A program made the position numbers and the translations under genes. From positions 310,001-374,000 of the forward strand of contig NZ_SAIY01000003.1 in NCBI RefSeq assembly GCF_010560025.1: 64,000 nt of DNA. Direction: 5' to 3'. A model generated the notes under the pieces. The model had not been told where the DNA came from and did no database searches. It was given only the letters and a program-made list of their open reading frames with translations. Positions 1 to 8,420 of this stretch are shown here, piece after piece; within the stretch, counting starts at the first letter, position 1; the number at the start of each line of letters is the position of its first letter. Source of the DNA: Verrucosispora sioxanthis. GTDB lineage: Bacteria; Actinomycetota; Actinomycetes; Mycobacteriales; Micromonosporaceae.

Positions 1-839
1 GCGAGCACCAGAACGGCCAGGATCTCCGCGCTCCCGATGTCGCCGCCGAGCGCGAGATGGCTTCCCAGGACCAGAAGGGCGGTGAAGACGGCCTGCACGG
101 TCAGGGTCAGACCCACCACGGCGGGCAGCACCGAGATCGTCTGCCGGCGGGCGGCCCGCTCCACGTCCCGCAGCGCGTCGTCGAGCAGGGCGAACCGCTC
201 GCCACCGCGGCCACCGGCCCGCAGCACCGGCTGGGCCTGGAGGTACTCGATGACCCGGGCGCTGGCCTCGTGGTCCCGCGCGGCGTGGTCGGCGTCGTTG
301 GCCGTCATCAGCCGCGCGGTCCACCGCTGGGTGAGTACCACAAGTGGTGCCGCCACCAGCGCGGCCAGCCCGAGTTGCCAGTTGAACACGGCGATCACGG
401 CCACGATCGTCAGCGGTGTCACGCAGGCGGAGATGAACGGCCCGAGCAGGTGCGCCGACACGCCCATCGCCGTCAGCAGCCCACGGCTGGCCAGCACGGA
501 CACCTCGCCCACCCGGGCGGCGTCGTACCAGCCGACGGGCAGCCGGGCCAGGTGTTCACCGAGGCCGTGGTACATGCCCCGCAGCATCGTGGTCCCGACG
601 CGCATGCCGGACAGGTCGCTGGTGTAGCGCAGCGCCGCGTAGGCCGCGACGGAGACCGCGAACGCGATCAGCCACGGCCCGGCATCCGACGGGTTGTCCC
701 CGAACAGCGCCCGCAACACCGGCACCAGCAACGCGTAGAGCAGGCCCTCCAGCACCGCGGTCACCGTCATCAGGGCGACCGTACGACGCATCGGCGTGGC
801 GTATTCGTCGCCGAGCACCCGCAACAGCAGACTGATCAT
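1..839 (-). CDS. ABC transporter permease/ATP-binding protein (partial, N-terminal part)
   Basis: The gene starts with ATG at 839 and runs off the window at base 1, so only about 279 residues are seen. The visible part is an exporter-type transmembrane domain: hydrophobic stretches near residues 15-75 and 135-175, and a coupling-type region containing RLPVGWYD. The nucleotide-binding domain should lie outside the window. Its ATG overlaps the TGA of the upstream ABC gene (ATGA), so the two are translationally coupled. Paired half-size ABC exporters of this type usually form a heterodimer. The IrtA/IrtB or YbtP/YbtQ siderophore-linked pairs are a possible comparison, but the substrate cannot be told from sequence. 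Confidence 0.85.
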   Translation of the reverse strand, partial: MISLLLRVLGDEYATPMRRTVALMTVTAVLEGLLYALLVPVLRALFGDNPSDAGPWLIAFAVSVAAYAALRYTSDLSGMRVGTTMLRGMYHGLGEHLARLPVGWYDAARVGEVSVLASRGLLTAMGVSAHLLGPFISACVTPLTIVAVIAVFNWQLGLAALVAAPLVVLTQRWTARLMTANDADHAARDHEASARVIEYLQAQPVLRAGGRGGERFALLDDALRDVERAARRQTISVLPAVVGLTLTVQAVFTALLVLGSHLALGGDIGSAEILAVLVL

Positions 840-2632
840 CGGGAGAGGTCCTCCTGCCGGGTCCGCCAGAACGCGGCGAACGTTCCGTCCCGGGCGAGCA
901 GGTCGGTCGGTCTACCCCGCGCCGCGACCACCCCGTTCTCGAGCAGCACGACCTGGTCGGCGTCAGCGACGGTCTCCAGGCGGTGGGCGATGACCAGGAC
1001 GGTCCGGTCGCGCAGCGTCGACAGGGTCTGCCGGACCGCCTGATCGGTCCTCGGGTCTGCGAAGGCGGTCGCCTCGTCGAGCACCAGGACGGGCGGGTCG
1101 GCGGCCAGGGCACGCGCGATGGCGATGCGTTGCGCCTCGCCGCCGGAGAGCGTGGCGTCCTGGCCGAGTACGGTCTCGTAGCCGTTCGGCAACGCGAGGA
1201 TGCGGTCGTGGATGTGCGCCAGCCGGGCGGCGCGCGTGATCTGCTCGGCGGTCGCGTGCGGGACCGCCAGCGCGATGTTGTCCGCGACCGACGCGCGCAG
1301 CAGCCGGACGTCCTGGAGGACGAAGGAAACCCGGCGGTAGAGCTCCCTGGCGTCGATGTCACGCAGGTCGACACCGCCGAGGCGCACCGAACCGTGCGTC
1401 GGGTCGAAGAACCGGGGCAGCAGTTGCCCGAGCGTGGACTTTCCGCTGCCGGACGGTCCGACCACCGCGGTGAGCGTGCCCGGCTCCAGCGTCAGGTCGA
1501 TCCCGCGCAGCACCTCGGGGCCGTCGTCGTAGCCGAACCGGACGTCGCGCAGCTCCACCCGGTTGTCCCGCGGGATGGCCGGGCACGCGGGCTGCGGCAG
1601 CACCCCCACCCCGAGGACCTCGCGGATGCGGCCGACCGCGCGGCCGGCGGCCTGCATGTCGTCGAAGCCGTGGCCGAGGGCCGCGACCGGTGCGGTGAGC
1701 CCCAGCCCGAGCAGCAGGAAGGGCAGCAGGTCCACCGGCACCAGGTCACCGGAGGTGATCCGCATCGTGCCGCCGGTCAACACCACCAGCAGCACGAAGG
1801 GCGGCGACAACGCCAACTGCATGCCGGCGGCGACGGCGGAGACACCGCGTACCCAGTGGGTGAAGATGTCGACGAACTCGTCGGCGGCGGTGCGGAACCG
1901 GTGGTGCGCACGCTCGGCGCCGCCGAACGCCTTCACCACGGCGATGCCCTGCACGAACTCGACGACGGAGGTGGCGATCCGGCCCATCGCCGCGTCGAAG
2001 TCCCGCTGCTCCCGGGTACGGGCCGCGGTCATCAGCAGCGGCACGTGAGCGAGGGCCAGCGCCACCGGGATCAGGGTGATCAGAGTGAGTCGCCAGTCGA
2101 CGGTGAGCAGGTAGGCGAGCGACACCAACGGCACGACGAAGGCGGAGACCAGTTCGCCGGGAGCATGGGCGATGAACGGGTGCACGGCGGCGACGTCGTC
2201 ACCGACCACTCTCGCCAGTTCGCCGCTGCGGCGGCGGGCGAGCCAACCGATGGGTGCCTGCCCGAGGCTACGGGCCAGTGCCCGGCGCAGCGAGAGCTGC
2301 ACCCTGCCGTCGAGGACGTGACCGAGCCCGGACGAGGCACCCGTGAACACCAGCCGGACGAACAGACCGGTCGCACCGAGGGCCACGGCGGTCCACACCC
2401 GTTCGGTGTCGACCGGGCCGGGTGACACCAGGGCACGGCCCAGCTCGATCACCGCGAACAGCGGTGCCAGTCCGGCGACGGCGCCGACGACCTGCAGGAC
2501 CACGACGGCCGCGAAGCTCGGGGCGTGGGGGCCCAGCAGAGCCGCCGTGCTCGCCGGCTGCCGCCCGGTGGGATCACCGCCCGGTGACGGCGATGACCGC
2601 TTCGCGTCCACAATGGAGTGAGTCGCGCCCAT
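836..2632 (-). CDS. ABC transporter, fused permease and ATP-binding domains
   Basis: 598 residues, the usual length of a half-size ABC exporter. Residues about 35-320 form the membrane domain and about 355-590 the nucleotide-binding domain. The latter shows Walker A GPSGSGKST, a Q-loop near VLQD, the signature LSGGEAQR, Walker B VLVLDEAT and an H-loop in IAHRLE, so it should be catalytically competent. It is the first gene of a two-gene unit, and its stop overlaps the next ABC gene by 4 bp. The pair probably forms a heterodimeric exporter or siderophore-type transporter in the cell membrane. The substrate is unknown. The start at 2632 follows a G-rich ribosome-binding site. Confidence 0.9.
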   Translation of the reverse strand: MGATHSIVDAKRSSPSPGGDPTGRQPASTAALLGPHAPSFAAVVVLQVVGAVAGLAPLFAVIELGRALVSPGPVDTERVWTAVALGATGLFVRLVFTGASSGLGHVLDGRVQLSLRRALARSLGQAPIGWLARRRSGELARVVGDDVAAVHPFIAHAPGELVSAFVVPLVSLAYLLTVDWRLTLITLIPVALALAHVPLLMTAARTREQRDFDAAMGRIATSVVEFVQGIAVVKAFGGAERAHHRFRTAADEFVDIFTHWVRGVSAVAAGMQLALSPPFVLLVVLTGGTMRITSGDLVPVDLLPFLLLGLGLTAPVAALGHGFDDMQAAGRAVGRIREVLGVGVLPQPACPAIPRDNRVELRDVRFGYDDGPEVLRGIDLTLEPGTLTAVVGPSGSGKSTLGQLLPRFFDPTHGSVRLGGVDLRDIDARELYRRVSFVLQDVRLLRASVADNIALAVPHATAEQITRAARLAHIHDRILALPNGYETVLGQDATLSGGEAQRIAIARALAADPPVLVLDEATAFADPRTDQAVRQTLSTLRDRTVLVIAHRLETVADADQVVLLENGVVAARGRPTDLLARDGTFAAFWRTRQEDLSR

Positions 2633-2768
2633 CGCCGTCCCCCGTCCACATTTTCAAACGTGTTCGGGAATACGGTACCCCGAGCCCGCCCACCATGTGG
2701 TCCGGCTGTTGTGGACTCGCTGTCCGCGGCACGGGCGCTGGCACGGGGAACTCCCCCGCCCCCCGCCG

Positions 2769-3161
2769 TCAGGGGCGGGCAGCCCGGTCGGCCGAGCCCT
2801 CCTCGGGGCCCGCGAGCAGCCGGTCGGGCACGCGCATCCGCCACGCGTCCGTGATCAACTCGTCCAGCCGCTCGACGGTGACCGCCGCCAGACGCACCAT
2901 CACCAGCGGCAGCCCGTGGTAGGCGGGCGTGGTGAAGAACAACGACGGTTCGCCGAGCAGCAGTGCCTGTTTCTCGGCCTCGTCGCCGACGTACAACACG
3001 GCGATGTCGGTCCGGATGACGCGGGGCTTGCCCGGTCGGCGCTCGGGATAGGACCAGACGAAGCCCTGGTCCGCGACCCGGAAGTCGAAACCGTCACTGT
3101 CGATCTCCACGGCGTGCGGTAGCGCCAGGGCCAACCGGCGGACGTCGGCGGCGTCAGCCAT
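2769..3161 (-). CDS. MmcQ/YjbR family protein
   Basis: 130 residues, typical for the small MmcQ/YjbR family. Members have a compact CyaY-like fold and are often labelled DNA-binding, although no biochemical role is well established. The N-terminal segment ending in RRLALALP and the central pattern around FFTTPAYHG match the family. The last 15 residues or so are low-complexity and probably disordered. The ATG at 3161 has an AGGGGTGG ribosome-binding site. It stands alone between the ABC pair and the next small gene. Confidence 0.8.
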   Translation of the reverse strand: MADAADVRRLALALPHAVEIDSDGFDFRVADQGFVWSYPERRPGKPRVIRTDIAVLYVGDEAEKQALLLGEPSLFFTTPAYHGLPLVMVRLAAVTVERLDELITDAWRMRVPDRLLAGPEEGSADRAARP

Positions 3162-3238
3162 CGTCCACCCCTGAGATCACCGATCGCGGCATGCCGAGAG
3201 GTTAGCCGCCGGCTCCGACAGCGACGCCGTGTCGGGGC

Positions 3239-3274
3239 GACGGCCCACCCCGTTCTCGTACGTGGCGGGCCGTC
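3239..3274 (-). terminator. candidate terminator hairpin
   Basis: Two 11-nt arms (3239-3249 and 3264-3274) pair with one mismatch around a 14-nt loop, just downstream of the minus-strand gene that ends at 3294. No T-tract follows, as is common in GC-rich actinomycetes. Confidence 0.4.
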
Positions 3275-3293
3275 GGCTCAGCGGGCCGTCGCG

Positions 3294-3617
3294 TCAGCGG
3301 GACAGGGCCCGCTCCAGTTCCGCCTTCGACATCGACGAGCGGCCCTTGACGCCACGCTTCTTCGCCTCGTTGTACAGCTGTTCCTTGGTGCGCCCGCCGG
3401 CGCCTTGATGCGAACGCTTGCCGCCTCGGTGGCCCGACGAGACATCGTCGATCGACGATCGGCTCGCGGTCCGCGCCTCACCGGAACGGGCCCGCTCCTT
3501 GTTCACCGTACGTGCCGCGATCTCCTCGGCCCGGCCGGTGGACACGCCGCGCTTCTTGGCGCTGGCCTTGATGTGTTCGTACTGCCGTTCTCTCTTCGGA
3601 CTGGATCCCGCAGGCAT
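3294..3617 (-). CDS. plasmid stabilization-like basic protein with Rho-N/SAP-like C-terminus
   Basis: 107 residues, strongly basic. The N-terminal half (SSPKRERQYEHIK, then a KKRG motif) and the C-terminal half (KEQLYNEAKKRGVKG followed by MSKAELERAL) carry two helix-rich segments resembling a SAP or Rho-N nucleic-acid-binding fold. Actinomycete homologues are often labelled plasmid stabilization protein without experimental proof. A perfect GGAGG lies upstream of the ATG at 3617. Binding to DNA or RNA is inferred from charge and the fold-like motif; the cellular role is unknown. Confidence 0.75.
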   Translation of the reverse strand: MPAGSSPKRERQYEHIKASAKKRGVSTGRAEEIAARTVNKERARSGEARTASRSSIDDVSSGHRGGKRSHQGAGGRTKEQLYNEAKKRGVKGRSSMSKAELERALSR

Positions 3618-3756
3618 GGAGTGCCTCCCTCCACCGACAGTGGTCAGTGGTCAGATGCCCCACCGTCGGCCACCGAAACACCCGGCGCGCGAACCCGCCA
3701 CGCAACCGGGCGGCGGGGCGGACACGGCTCGCCCCGCCGCCGCGGGTGCCGGTGAC

Positions 3757-4635
3757 TCAGGAGGTGAACTTGTCCAGCGCCAGCTCGATGGCGCCGCTGT
3801 CCGGCTGGGCGTACGCCCGCATGGTCTCCTTGTTGTAGGAGATGAAGCTCGGGCAGCGCACCGCCGGGGCGTTGACCCGCCCACCCTCACCGATCTTCTC
3901 GCCGGTCCTGGCGGCGTAGAAGGTGAGCGTGTAACGCGAGGAGACGTAGTCGACGGTGACCTGCTTGTCGTCGCGGTCCTTGTACTGGCACTTGCGGGGC
4001 GTACCCTCGCTGCCCTGCTCGAAGGTGAGGCAGCCGACGACGGAGACCGACGCCCACTCGGAGGTCTTGGCGTAGTACTGCTTGTCGAAGCCCACCGACT
4101 TGCTCAGCCAGGACTCCGGACGCTCCGGCGAGTTGGCGAACGTGTAGACCTTGGTGCCCTTCGCCCCGGTGTAGGGCGCGGCGTTGAGGATCGGGCTACC
4201 TTCGCACACGGCGGACATGTCGCTGGAGTTGCGGGCGGTCACCGCGTTGTTGTTGTCGGGCTGCTGCTCGGCGGGGGGAACGATCGACGGCGCGTCGGTC
4301 GGGACGACGGGCGCCTCGCTGCGCTGCCCGGCGACCGGCTCCCCCTCGTCGTCGCCGGCCAGCACGAAGAAACCGATCACTCCGCCACAGGCGACGAGCA
4401 CCGCCATCACGGCGGCACCGATGCCCAGACCGAGCCAGAGGCCCTTGTTCGAGGACTTCGTCGGCTGCGGCCCGTAGGACGGTGGCGGCGGCACCGGCGC
4501 CCCGTACGGCGAGGGGTAGCCGGCCGGGGCGACCGGCGAGCCCGGCGGGCCGACCGGAGAGCCGGGTGGTGTGCCCCAGGGGGCGGCGTTCGGATCCGGC
4601 TGTTGCCCACCGTACGGAGGGTGGCTGTCACTCAT
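3757..4635 (-). CDS. proline-rich single-pass membrane protein, unknown function
   Basis: 292 residues. The first 65 or so are rich in Pro, Gly, Tyr and Ser with PPG/PYG repeats and are probably cytoplasmic and disordered. One transmembrane helix follows (about residues 70-95, rich in Ala, Val and Gly). The rest is an extracytoplasmic domain with three or four cysteines (near SAVCEGS, VVGCLTF, RKCQY and VRCPSF) that could form disulfides. This is a common architecture for actinomycete surface proteins, but no named domain is recognised. It is divergent from the small gene at 4817. Confidence 0.75.
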   Translation of the reverse strand: MSDSHPPYGGQQPDPNAAPWGTPPGSPVGPPGSPVAPAGYPSPYGAPVPPPPSYGPQPTKSSNKGLWLGLGIGAAVMAVLVACGGVIGFFVLAGDDEGEPVAGQRSEAPVVPTDAPSIVPPAEQQPDNNNAVTARNSSDMSAVCEGSPILNAAPYTGAKGTKVYTFANSPERPESWLSKSVGFDKQYYAKTSEWASVSVVGCLTFEQGSEGTPRKCQYKDRDDKQVTVDYVSSRYTLTFYAARTGEKIGEGGRVNAPAVRCPSFISYNKETMRAYAQPDSGAIELALDKFTS

Positions 4636-4816
4636 CTGATGCCCTTGTCGAAGTCGAGAGGTTACCTGGCCCGATGATCAGGGTCAGGGTAGTGAGCAGC
4701 GCAAGTCCGGACGCCATCGACTCTCCGGCCATCCAGTTGACGGACCTCGTGCGTGGGTTTACCGGTGTGCCGACGTCGCGCGGCGGGTACCTGTCGGAGA
4801 CGCAGAGGAGGACGAG

Positions 4817-5047
4817 ATGACGACCGACCCGAGGTACACGCCGATCGCAATGACCGGGACCGGCAAGCTGGTCGACGAAGACGGCGACACCGGCACCGAG
4901 TTGGTCGGCGCGGACGACGCGGCGGCCGACGCCGCACGAGCCGGCGCCGACATCGATCTGACCCCGGCAGACCGGGACACCGATCCGACCCCCGTCGGCG
5001 CGGCCGATGCCGAGGCGGACCGGCGACGCGCCGCTGGCGAGGACTGA
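4817..5047 (+). CDS. small acidic hypothetical protein
   Basis: 76 residues, very acidic (many Asp and Glu, several DADRDT-type runs), with no hydrophobic segment and probably disordered. A strong ribosome-binding site (GAGGAGG ending 6 nt before ATG) supports it as a real gene. No family is recognised. A long perfect hairpin follows the stop at once, consistent with a monocistronic unit. Confidence 0.55.
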   Translation: MTTDPRYTPIAMTGTGKLVDEDGDTGTELVGADDAAADAARAGADIDLTPADRDTDPTPVGAADAEADRRRAAGED

Positions 5048-5060
5048 GTCGGACCCCGCC

Positions 5061-5098
5061 CAACTGTGGCCCCGGAACGTGTTCCGGGGCCACAGTTG
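5061..5098. terminator. perfect 18-bp stem hairpin
   Basis: Arms 5061-5078 and 5081-5098 are exact reverse complements separated by only two bases (gt). It lies 13 bp after the stop of the small acidic gene and before the cellulase promoter, so it most likely terminates the upstream transcript and insulates the cellulase. There is no T-tract. Confidence 0.7.
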
Positions 5099-5106
5099 AT
5101 CGATCG

Positions 5107-5122
5107 TTTCGATGTATCGAAA
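5107..5122. promoter_or_regulatory. inverted repeat TTTCGAT-GT-ATCGAAA upstream of the cellulase
   Basis: Two 7-bp arms pair exactly around two central bases, immediately upstream of the putative -35 element of the cellulase promoter. Its position and symmetry suggest a binding site for a dimeric regulator. Which one is not known. Confidence 0.45.
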
Positions 5123-5124
5123 TA

Positions 5125-5172
5125 TTGCGTTCTGGTTTCGACCCGTCGTAGGCTGCTGTGGGAGCGCTCCCG
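5125..5172 (+). promoter_or_regulatory. cellulase promoter with CebR-like operator
   Basis: A plausible sigma-70 promoter is TTGCGT (5125-5130), an 18-bp spacer and TAGGCT (5149-5154). Over the expected transcription start lies TGGGAGCGCTCCCG (5159-5172), which matches 13 of 14 bases of the CebR operator TGGGAGCGCTCCCA known from Streptomyces cellulose and cello-oligosaccharide regulons. A LacI-family repressor bound here would block initiation until cello-oligosaccharides release it. This is inferred by analogy; no cebR gene is in the window. Confidence 0.7.
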
Positions 5173-5236
5173 GCCTCCTCGTCCACTGCCGCCGGAGTGC
5201 CGTACCACCACCACGACCAGATTGCGACGGTCCACC

Positions 5237-6679
5237 ATGAAGCAACCTCCACGCCGCCTGCGGCGCCTGCTGGTCGCGGCCGGCGCCGTCGGCGCGTTGA
5301 CCCTCGGCGCGTTGACGGTCCTGCCCACCGCCAACGCGATGGCCGCGACCGGCTGCTCCGTGACCTACACGACGAACAGCTGGTCCGGCGGGTTCACCGC
5401 GAGCGTCAGCGTCACCAACCTCGGCGACCCGGTCAACGGCTGGACACTCGGCTTCAGCTTCCCCGACAGCGGCCAACGGCTCACCCAGGGCTGGTCGGCC
5501 ACCTGGAGCCAGAGCGGCAGCTCCGTCACCGCACGGAGCGCGAGCTGGAACGGTTCGCTCGGCACCGGAGCCAGCACCAACATCGGCTTCAACGGCAGTT
5601 TCACCGGCGCCAACCCGGCACCGAGTTCGTTCACGCTCAACGGCACGGTGTGCACGGGCTCGACCACGCCGACCACTCCCCCGCCGCCCACGACGCCGCC
5701 GCCCACCACGCCCCCACCCACCACGCCCCCACCCACCGGTCAGACTCCGGTGGCCATCAACGGGCAGCTGCGGGTGTGCGGTGTCAACCTCTGCAACCAG
5801 TACGGCCGGCCGATCCAACTGCGCGGCATGAGCAGCCACGGCATCCAGTGGTTCGGGAACTGTTACAACAACGCCTCCCTCGACGCGCTCGCCACCGACT
5901 GGCGCGCCGACCTGTTCCGCATCGCGATGTACGTGCAGGAGCAGGGCTACGAGACCGACCCCGCGGGCTTCACCAACCGGGTCAACAACCTGGTCGAGGA
6001 GGCCACCCGGCGCGGCATGTACGCGATGATCGACTTCCACCTGCTCACCCCGGGTGACCCGATGTTCAATCTGGAGCGGGCCAAGACCTTCTTCGCCGCC
6101 GTCTCCGCCCGGCACGCCGCGAAGAACAACGTGATCTACGAGATCGCCAACGAACCCAACGGGGTGAGCTGGTCGACCATCAAGAACTACGCCGACCAGG
6201 TGATCCCGGTGATCCGGGCCAACGACCCGGACGCGGTGGTCATCGTGGGCACCCGCGCCTGGTCCTCGCTGGGCGTCTCCGAGGGCGCCAACCACACCGA
6301 GATCGTCAACAACCCGGTGAACGCCAGCAACGTCATGTACGCGTTCCACTTCTACGCCGCGTCGCACAAGGACAACTACCGCGCCGAGGTGGAGCGGGCC
6401 GCCGCCAGGCTGCCGCTGTTCGTCACGGAGTTCGGCACTGTCGACTACACCGGTGACGGGGGTGTCGACCTGACCAGCAGCGCCCAGTGGCTCGACCTGC
6501 TCGACCGGCTGAAGATCGGCTACGCGAACTGGACCTTCTCCGACAAGGCCGAGGGCAGCGCCGCGTTGCGGCCGGGCACCTGCAACGGCAACTCCTACAC
6601 CGGCACCTCGGTGCTCACCGCCTCCGGGGCCTTCATGCGCGAGCGCATCCGCACCCCGGACAACTTCCCCACCAGCTGA
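5237..6679 (+). CDS. secreted endoglucanase, CBM2 plus GH5
   Basis: 480 residues from ATG 5237. The open frame extends further upstream, but this start is preferred because it is followed by a signal peptide (RRLRR, a hydrophobic core, then cleavage near ANAMA). Residues about 37-140 form a CBM2 cellulose-binding module bounded by cysteines (TGCSV and TVCTG). A Thr/Pro linker follows, then a GH5 catalytic domain from about residue 170. Catalytic residues are visible: the acid/base Glu in IYEIANEPN and the nucleophile Glu in FVTEFGT. The enzyme should hydrolyse internal beta-1,4 bonds of cellulose outside the cell. Expression is probably CebR-like controlled. The ribosome-binding site is weak. 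Confidence 0.93.
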   Translation: MKQPPRRLRRLLVAAGAVGALTLGALTVLPTANAMAATGCSVTYTTNSWSGGFTASVSVTNLGDPVNGWTLGFSFPDSGQRLTQGWSATWSQSGSSVTARSASWNGSLGTGASTNIGFNGSFTGANPAPSSFTLNGTVCTGSTTPTTPPPPTTPPPTTPPPTTPPPTGQTPVAINGQLRVCGVNLCNQYGRPIQLRGMSSHGIQWFGNCYNNASLDALATDWRADLFRIAMYVQEQGYETDPAGFTNRVNNLVEEATRRGMYAMIDFHLLTPGDPMFNLERAKTFFAAVSARHAAKNNVIYEIANEPNGVSWSTIKNYADQVIPVIRANDPDAVVIVGTRAWSSLGVSEGANHTEIVNNPVNASNVMYAFHFYAASHKDNYRAEVERAAARLPLFVTEFGTVDYTGDGGVDLTSSAQWLDLLDRLKIGYANWTFSDKAEGSAALRPGTCNGNSYTGTSVLTASGAFMRERIRTPDNFPTS

Positions 6680-6699
6680 TCCGAGCGCACCACCACCAC

Positions 6700-6729
6700 G
6701 CGGCCCCGGCGGTGAACCGCCGGGGCCGC
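6700..6729. terminator. bidirectional terminator between cellulase and zwf
   Basis: Exact 13-bp GC-rich arms (6700-6712 and 6717-6729) with a TGAA loop lie between the converging cellulase and zwf genes. It can serve both strands. Confidence 0.8.
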
Positions 6730-6748
6730 ACCAGGTGCGGGGTCGGGC

Positions 6749-8194
6749 TCAGCTTTCGTCGAGCACCGGACCGATGAGCGAGTCGGCCGGCCCGGTGGAG
6801 CCCGCCCGGTACTCCTGCAGCGGCACCGCACCGGCCTTCCAGGCAGCCAGCACCGGCTCCACGATGCGCCAGCACTCCTCGGCGACGTCGGCGCGGACCG
6901 ACAGGGTCGGATCACCCTCGAAGGCGCCGCGCAGCACCTCGCCGTACGCGGGCAGGTCGCCGGGGCCGAACGCCGCCGTCAGGTTCACCTGTTCCAGTTC
7001 GAAGGGATTCCCCGGGCCGTTGATGTTGAGGTCCAGGCCGAGGCGGTCCGGTCCGAAGCCGATCCGGAGCCGGTCCGGCCGGTCGTAGCCGGTCAGGCCG
7101 TCGGGTACCCGGGTCGGCTGCTTGAAGGTGATGATCGCCTCCTTGCGTACCGCGTCCATCGCCTTTCCCGAGCGCAGCCGGAACGGCACTCCCGCCCAGC
7201 GCCAGGTGTCCACCGTGACCGCCAGTTCCGCGAGCGTCTCCGTGCCCCGCGCCGGGTCGACGCCGGGCTCGTCGGCGTAGTTCGGCAGCCGCCGACCGTC
7301 GATCTCCCCTGCGGTGTACCTCCCCCGCCGGCTGGCGGCCACCGGATCGTCACGCCACAGCCGGGTGGCCCGCAGCACCTGCGCCTTGCGTCCCCGCACC
7401 TCCTCGGACCGCAGGGTCGGCGGCGGGTCCATGGCCAGCAGGGCCAGCACCTGGAGCAGGTGCGACTGCACCATGTCCACCAACGCGCCGGCACCGTCGT
7501 AGTAGCCCGCCCGTCCTTCCAGGCCGAGGGTCTCGTCGAAGACGATGTCCACGCAGGCCACGTGTGCGGAGTTGAGCACCGGCTCGAAGATGCGGTTGGC
7601 GAAGCGCAGGCCGAGCAGGTTGAGCACCGTCGACTTGCCGAGGAAGTGGTCGATCCGGTGGACCTGGTTCTCCGGCACCAGAGTGGCCAGCAGTTCGTTG
7701 AGCGAGCGGGCCGAGATCCGATCGACGCCGAAGGGCTTCTCCAGCATCAGCCGGGTGCCGGGTGGCACCCCGATCCGGGCCAGCGCGGCGGCCGACCGGG
7801 CGGTCACCAGCGGCGGCAGCGCGAAGAAGATCACCAACGGCCCGCTGCAGCAGCTCAGCAGCGACCGCAGGTCCTCCTCGCGCGTCACGTCGGCGGGCAC
7901 GTAGCGCGACTCGCGGATCACCTCCGACTCCAGCGGCCCGACCGCGCCGACGGCGCCGAAGGAGTCGGTCACCCGGCGCCGCCAGCGCTCGTCGTCCCAG
8001 CCGTCCATGCCGCTGCCGATCAGCCGCAATCCGGGCACGGAACCGGTGGCCAGCAGCCGGCCCAGGCCGGGCAGCAGCAGGCGCCCGGTCAGGTCGCCGC
8101 TGGCGCCGAGCACCAGCAGTGTCTGCCGTACGCCGGAGGCGGCGGTCGCTGCGGGGACAACAGCTGCGGGGGCGCTCGATGCCGGTGTCGTCAT
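6749..8194 (-). CDS. zwf: glucose-6-phosphate 1-dehydrogenase
   Basis: 481 residues from ATG 8194. A longer frame to 8269 exists, but its first 25 residues do not resemble the family. The N-terminal Rossmann motif [15 protein letters not shown] binds NADP. LEKPFG and RIDHFLGKS hold the substrate and catalytic His region, where most homologues read RIDHYLGKE. The enzyme oxidises glucose 6-phosphate to 6-phosphogluconolactone, the entry to the oxidative pentose phosphate pathway in the cytosol. It is divergent from pgi, so the two genes at the glucose 6-phosphate branch point share a 226-bp intergenic region. Confidence 0.92.
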   Translation of the reverse strand: MTTPASSAPAAVVPAATAASGVRQTLLVLGASGDLTGRLLLPGLGRLLATGSVPGLRLIGSGMDGWDDERWRRRVTDSFGAVGAVGPLESEVIRESRYVPADVTREEDLRSLLSCCSGPLVIFFALPPLVTARSAAALARIGVPPGTRLMLEKPFGVDRISARSLNELLATLVPENQVHRIDHFLGKSTVLNLLGLRFANRIFEPVLNSAHVACVDIVFDETLGLEGRAGYYDGAGALVDMVQSHLLQVLALLAMDPPPTLRSEEVRGRKAQVLRATRLWRDDPVAASRRGRYTAGEIDGRRLPNYADEPGVDPARGTETLAELAVTVDTWRWAGVPFRLRSGKAMDAVRKEAIITFKQPTRVPDGLTGYDRPDRLRIGFGPDRLGLDLNINGPGNPFELEQVNLTAAFGPGDLPAYGEVLRGAFEGDPTLSVRADVAEECWRIVEPVLAAWKAGAVPLQEYRAGSTGPADSLIGPVLDES

Positions 8195-8420
8195 GCCACC
8201 ACCATGCCCTGTCCCGGCGATCGGCAAGCACCGGACCCCGGGGACTCGCCGGCCGTTCGCCCACCGCACCCGGGTACGTGCGGATCGTCACCCCGTGGCG
8301 CCGGAGTCGCACCGGTCGTGGTGTCGGGCGGGCGAGCCGATCTTCGTGTGGCAGTCTGGTCACCGTCGGCCGGGACGAGGCCGGCGACGTGCCCGATCCT
8401 GCGAGGAGACGATCGATCCG

